Made by a program: the position numbers and the translations under genes. Of a DNA stretch of 5,350 bases, positions 4,901-5,350 are shown piece by piece; position 1 is the stretch's first letter, and each line of letters begins with the position of its first letter. Origin of the DNA: Syntrophothermus sp. UBA1445. GTDB taxonomy: Bacteria > Bacillota > Syntrophomonadia > Syntrophomonadales > DTU052. The notes under the pieces are model-generated. The model saw only the letters and a list, made by a program, of their open reading frames with translations, was not told where the DNA came from and did no database searches. The stretch is taken from positions 543 to 5,892 of the forward strand of contig DCTH01000120.1 of the NCBI GenBank assembly GCA_002329495.1. The letters run 5' to 3'.

Positions 4901-5350
4901 CTAAAGTCGGGCCTTATCGTGAAAAATATCGTCAATAGCGGAATGAAATAGCGACAGCAATTCTGGATCAAATTGGGTTCCACTACATCTTTCCATTTCT
5001 GCCCAACAGGTGTTAATGTTTTGCTTCTTTTGATAGGGACGATGAGATTTCATGGCATCAAATGCATCAGCTATGCAAACCATTCTGGCAGATAGAGGGA
5101 TTTCTTCGGAAGCAGCAGAATAATAACCCTTTCCATCAAGACGCTCGTGATGCAACAGGACCATGGGCTCTAACTGATGCGCCCAATCATATTGCGAGAT
5201 GAGATTAAAGCCAACTTTAGGGTGTTTCTTGATTAATTCCCATTCGTCATTTCCCAATTTACTTGGTTTATTCAGAACTGAATGCGGAATCTTCGTTTTC
5301 CCGATATCGTGGAACAGTGCCCCAATGTATATGATATAAACGTCCTTTTT
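4901..5350 (-). CDS. HD-GYP domain protein, C-terminal part; 5' end outside window
   Basis: The last 149 codons of a second HD-GYP protein; the frame is open to the right edge. Visible signature parts, numbered from the first codon in the window: HDIGKTKIP (14-22), KKHP (41-44), HHERLDGKGYY (67-77), and IADAFDAM (93-100), followed by GTQFDPE (124-130). All expected metal ligands in this part are present (His14-Asp15, His43, His67-His68, Asp95). The signature ends GYY instead of GYP, a variation also seen in other family members. A TTG at 5257 falls inside the domain after HDIGK and is not a real start. The protein ends soon after the domain, with no C-terminal extension like its neighbour's. 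Its N-terminal input domain is unseen. It lies 39 nt upstream of the second HD-GYP gene in the same orientation, so co-transcription and paired cyclic di-GMP turnover are likely. Confidence 0.92.
   Translation of the reverse strand, partial: KKDVYIIYIGALFHDIGKTKIPHSVLNKPSKLGNDEWELIKKHPKVGFNLISQYDWAHQLEPMVLLHHERLDGKGYYSAASEEIPLSARMVCIADAFDAMKSHRPYQKKQNINTCWAEMERCSGTQFDPELLSLFHSAIDDIFHDKARL

Noticed and set aside
4901..5257. A complete 118-residue HD-GYP protein starting at TTG 5257
   Set aside because: The frame continues to the right edge and encodes the essential HDIGK segment upstream of this TTG, so the gene is longer and truncated by the window.
1..5350. CRISPR arrays, tRNA/rRNA genes, insertion sequences, phage attachment sites
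   Set aside because: No spaced direct-repeat series, cloverleaf, transposase or integrase sequence was seen on either strand.

Overview
The window looks like chromosomal DNA of a low-to-mid GC Gram-positive bacterium, most likely a clostridial (Bacillota) anaerobe of the syntrophic or Peptococcaceae kind. The clues are strong AGGAGG-type ribosome binding sites, TTG starts backed by such sites, a FadD-like acyl-CoA synthetase, an abundance of HD-GYP signalling proteins, and a compact U-tailed terminator. This placement is inference from style. No ribosomal or other phylogenetic marker is present.

Layout, left to right. (1) Positions 2-1042 (+) hold the C-terminal 346 residues of a long-chain acyl-CoA synthetase whose N-terminal part lies left of the window. 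It ends in a 9-bp UUCG-capped terminator at 1071-1100, followed directly by a REP-like 26-bp inverted repeat at 1101-1126. (2) Positions 1143-2411 (-) form a probable transcription unit: a short-chain dehydrogenase/reductase of the retinol-dehydrogenase/protochlorophyllide-reductase type, then a possible 28-codon mini-ORF, then a 65-residue peptide. The peptide carries a textbook double-glycine leader followed by a 33-residue, Gly/Asn-rich, Cys-free core. (3) A divergent intergenic region (about 2412-2612) has weak promoter-like elements and a small palindrome. (4) Positions 2613-3092 (+) encode an unrecognised four-helix membrane protein. (5) Positions 3170-5350 (-) hold two HD-GYP genes in tandem, 39 nt apart. 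The upstream one is cut by the right edge. The downstream one reads GAF-like / HD-GYP / about 200-residue C-terminal region with a PilZ-like end.

How the parts fit: the acyl-CoA synthetase activates fatty acids and is transcribed convergently with the SDR/peptide unit. The two HD-GYP proteins probably degrade cyclic di-GMP, and one may also sense it or a relative through its C-terminal region. No functional link between the HD-GYP pair and the metabolic genes is visible. Base composition falls sharply from the synthetase (62% GC in one 60-base line counted by hand) to the HD-GYP genes (35% in another), so the window may join segments of different history.

The most interesting item is the double-glycine-leader peptide at 1143-1340. 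It is small, starts with TTG, has no visible exporter or modification enzyme other than the upstream SDR, and would be easy to miss in routine annotation.
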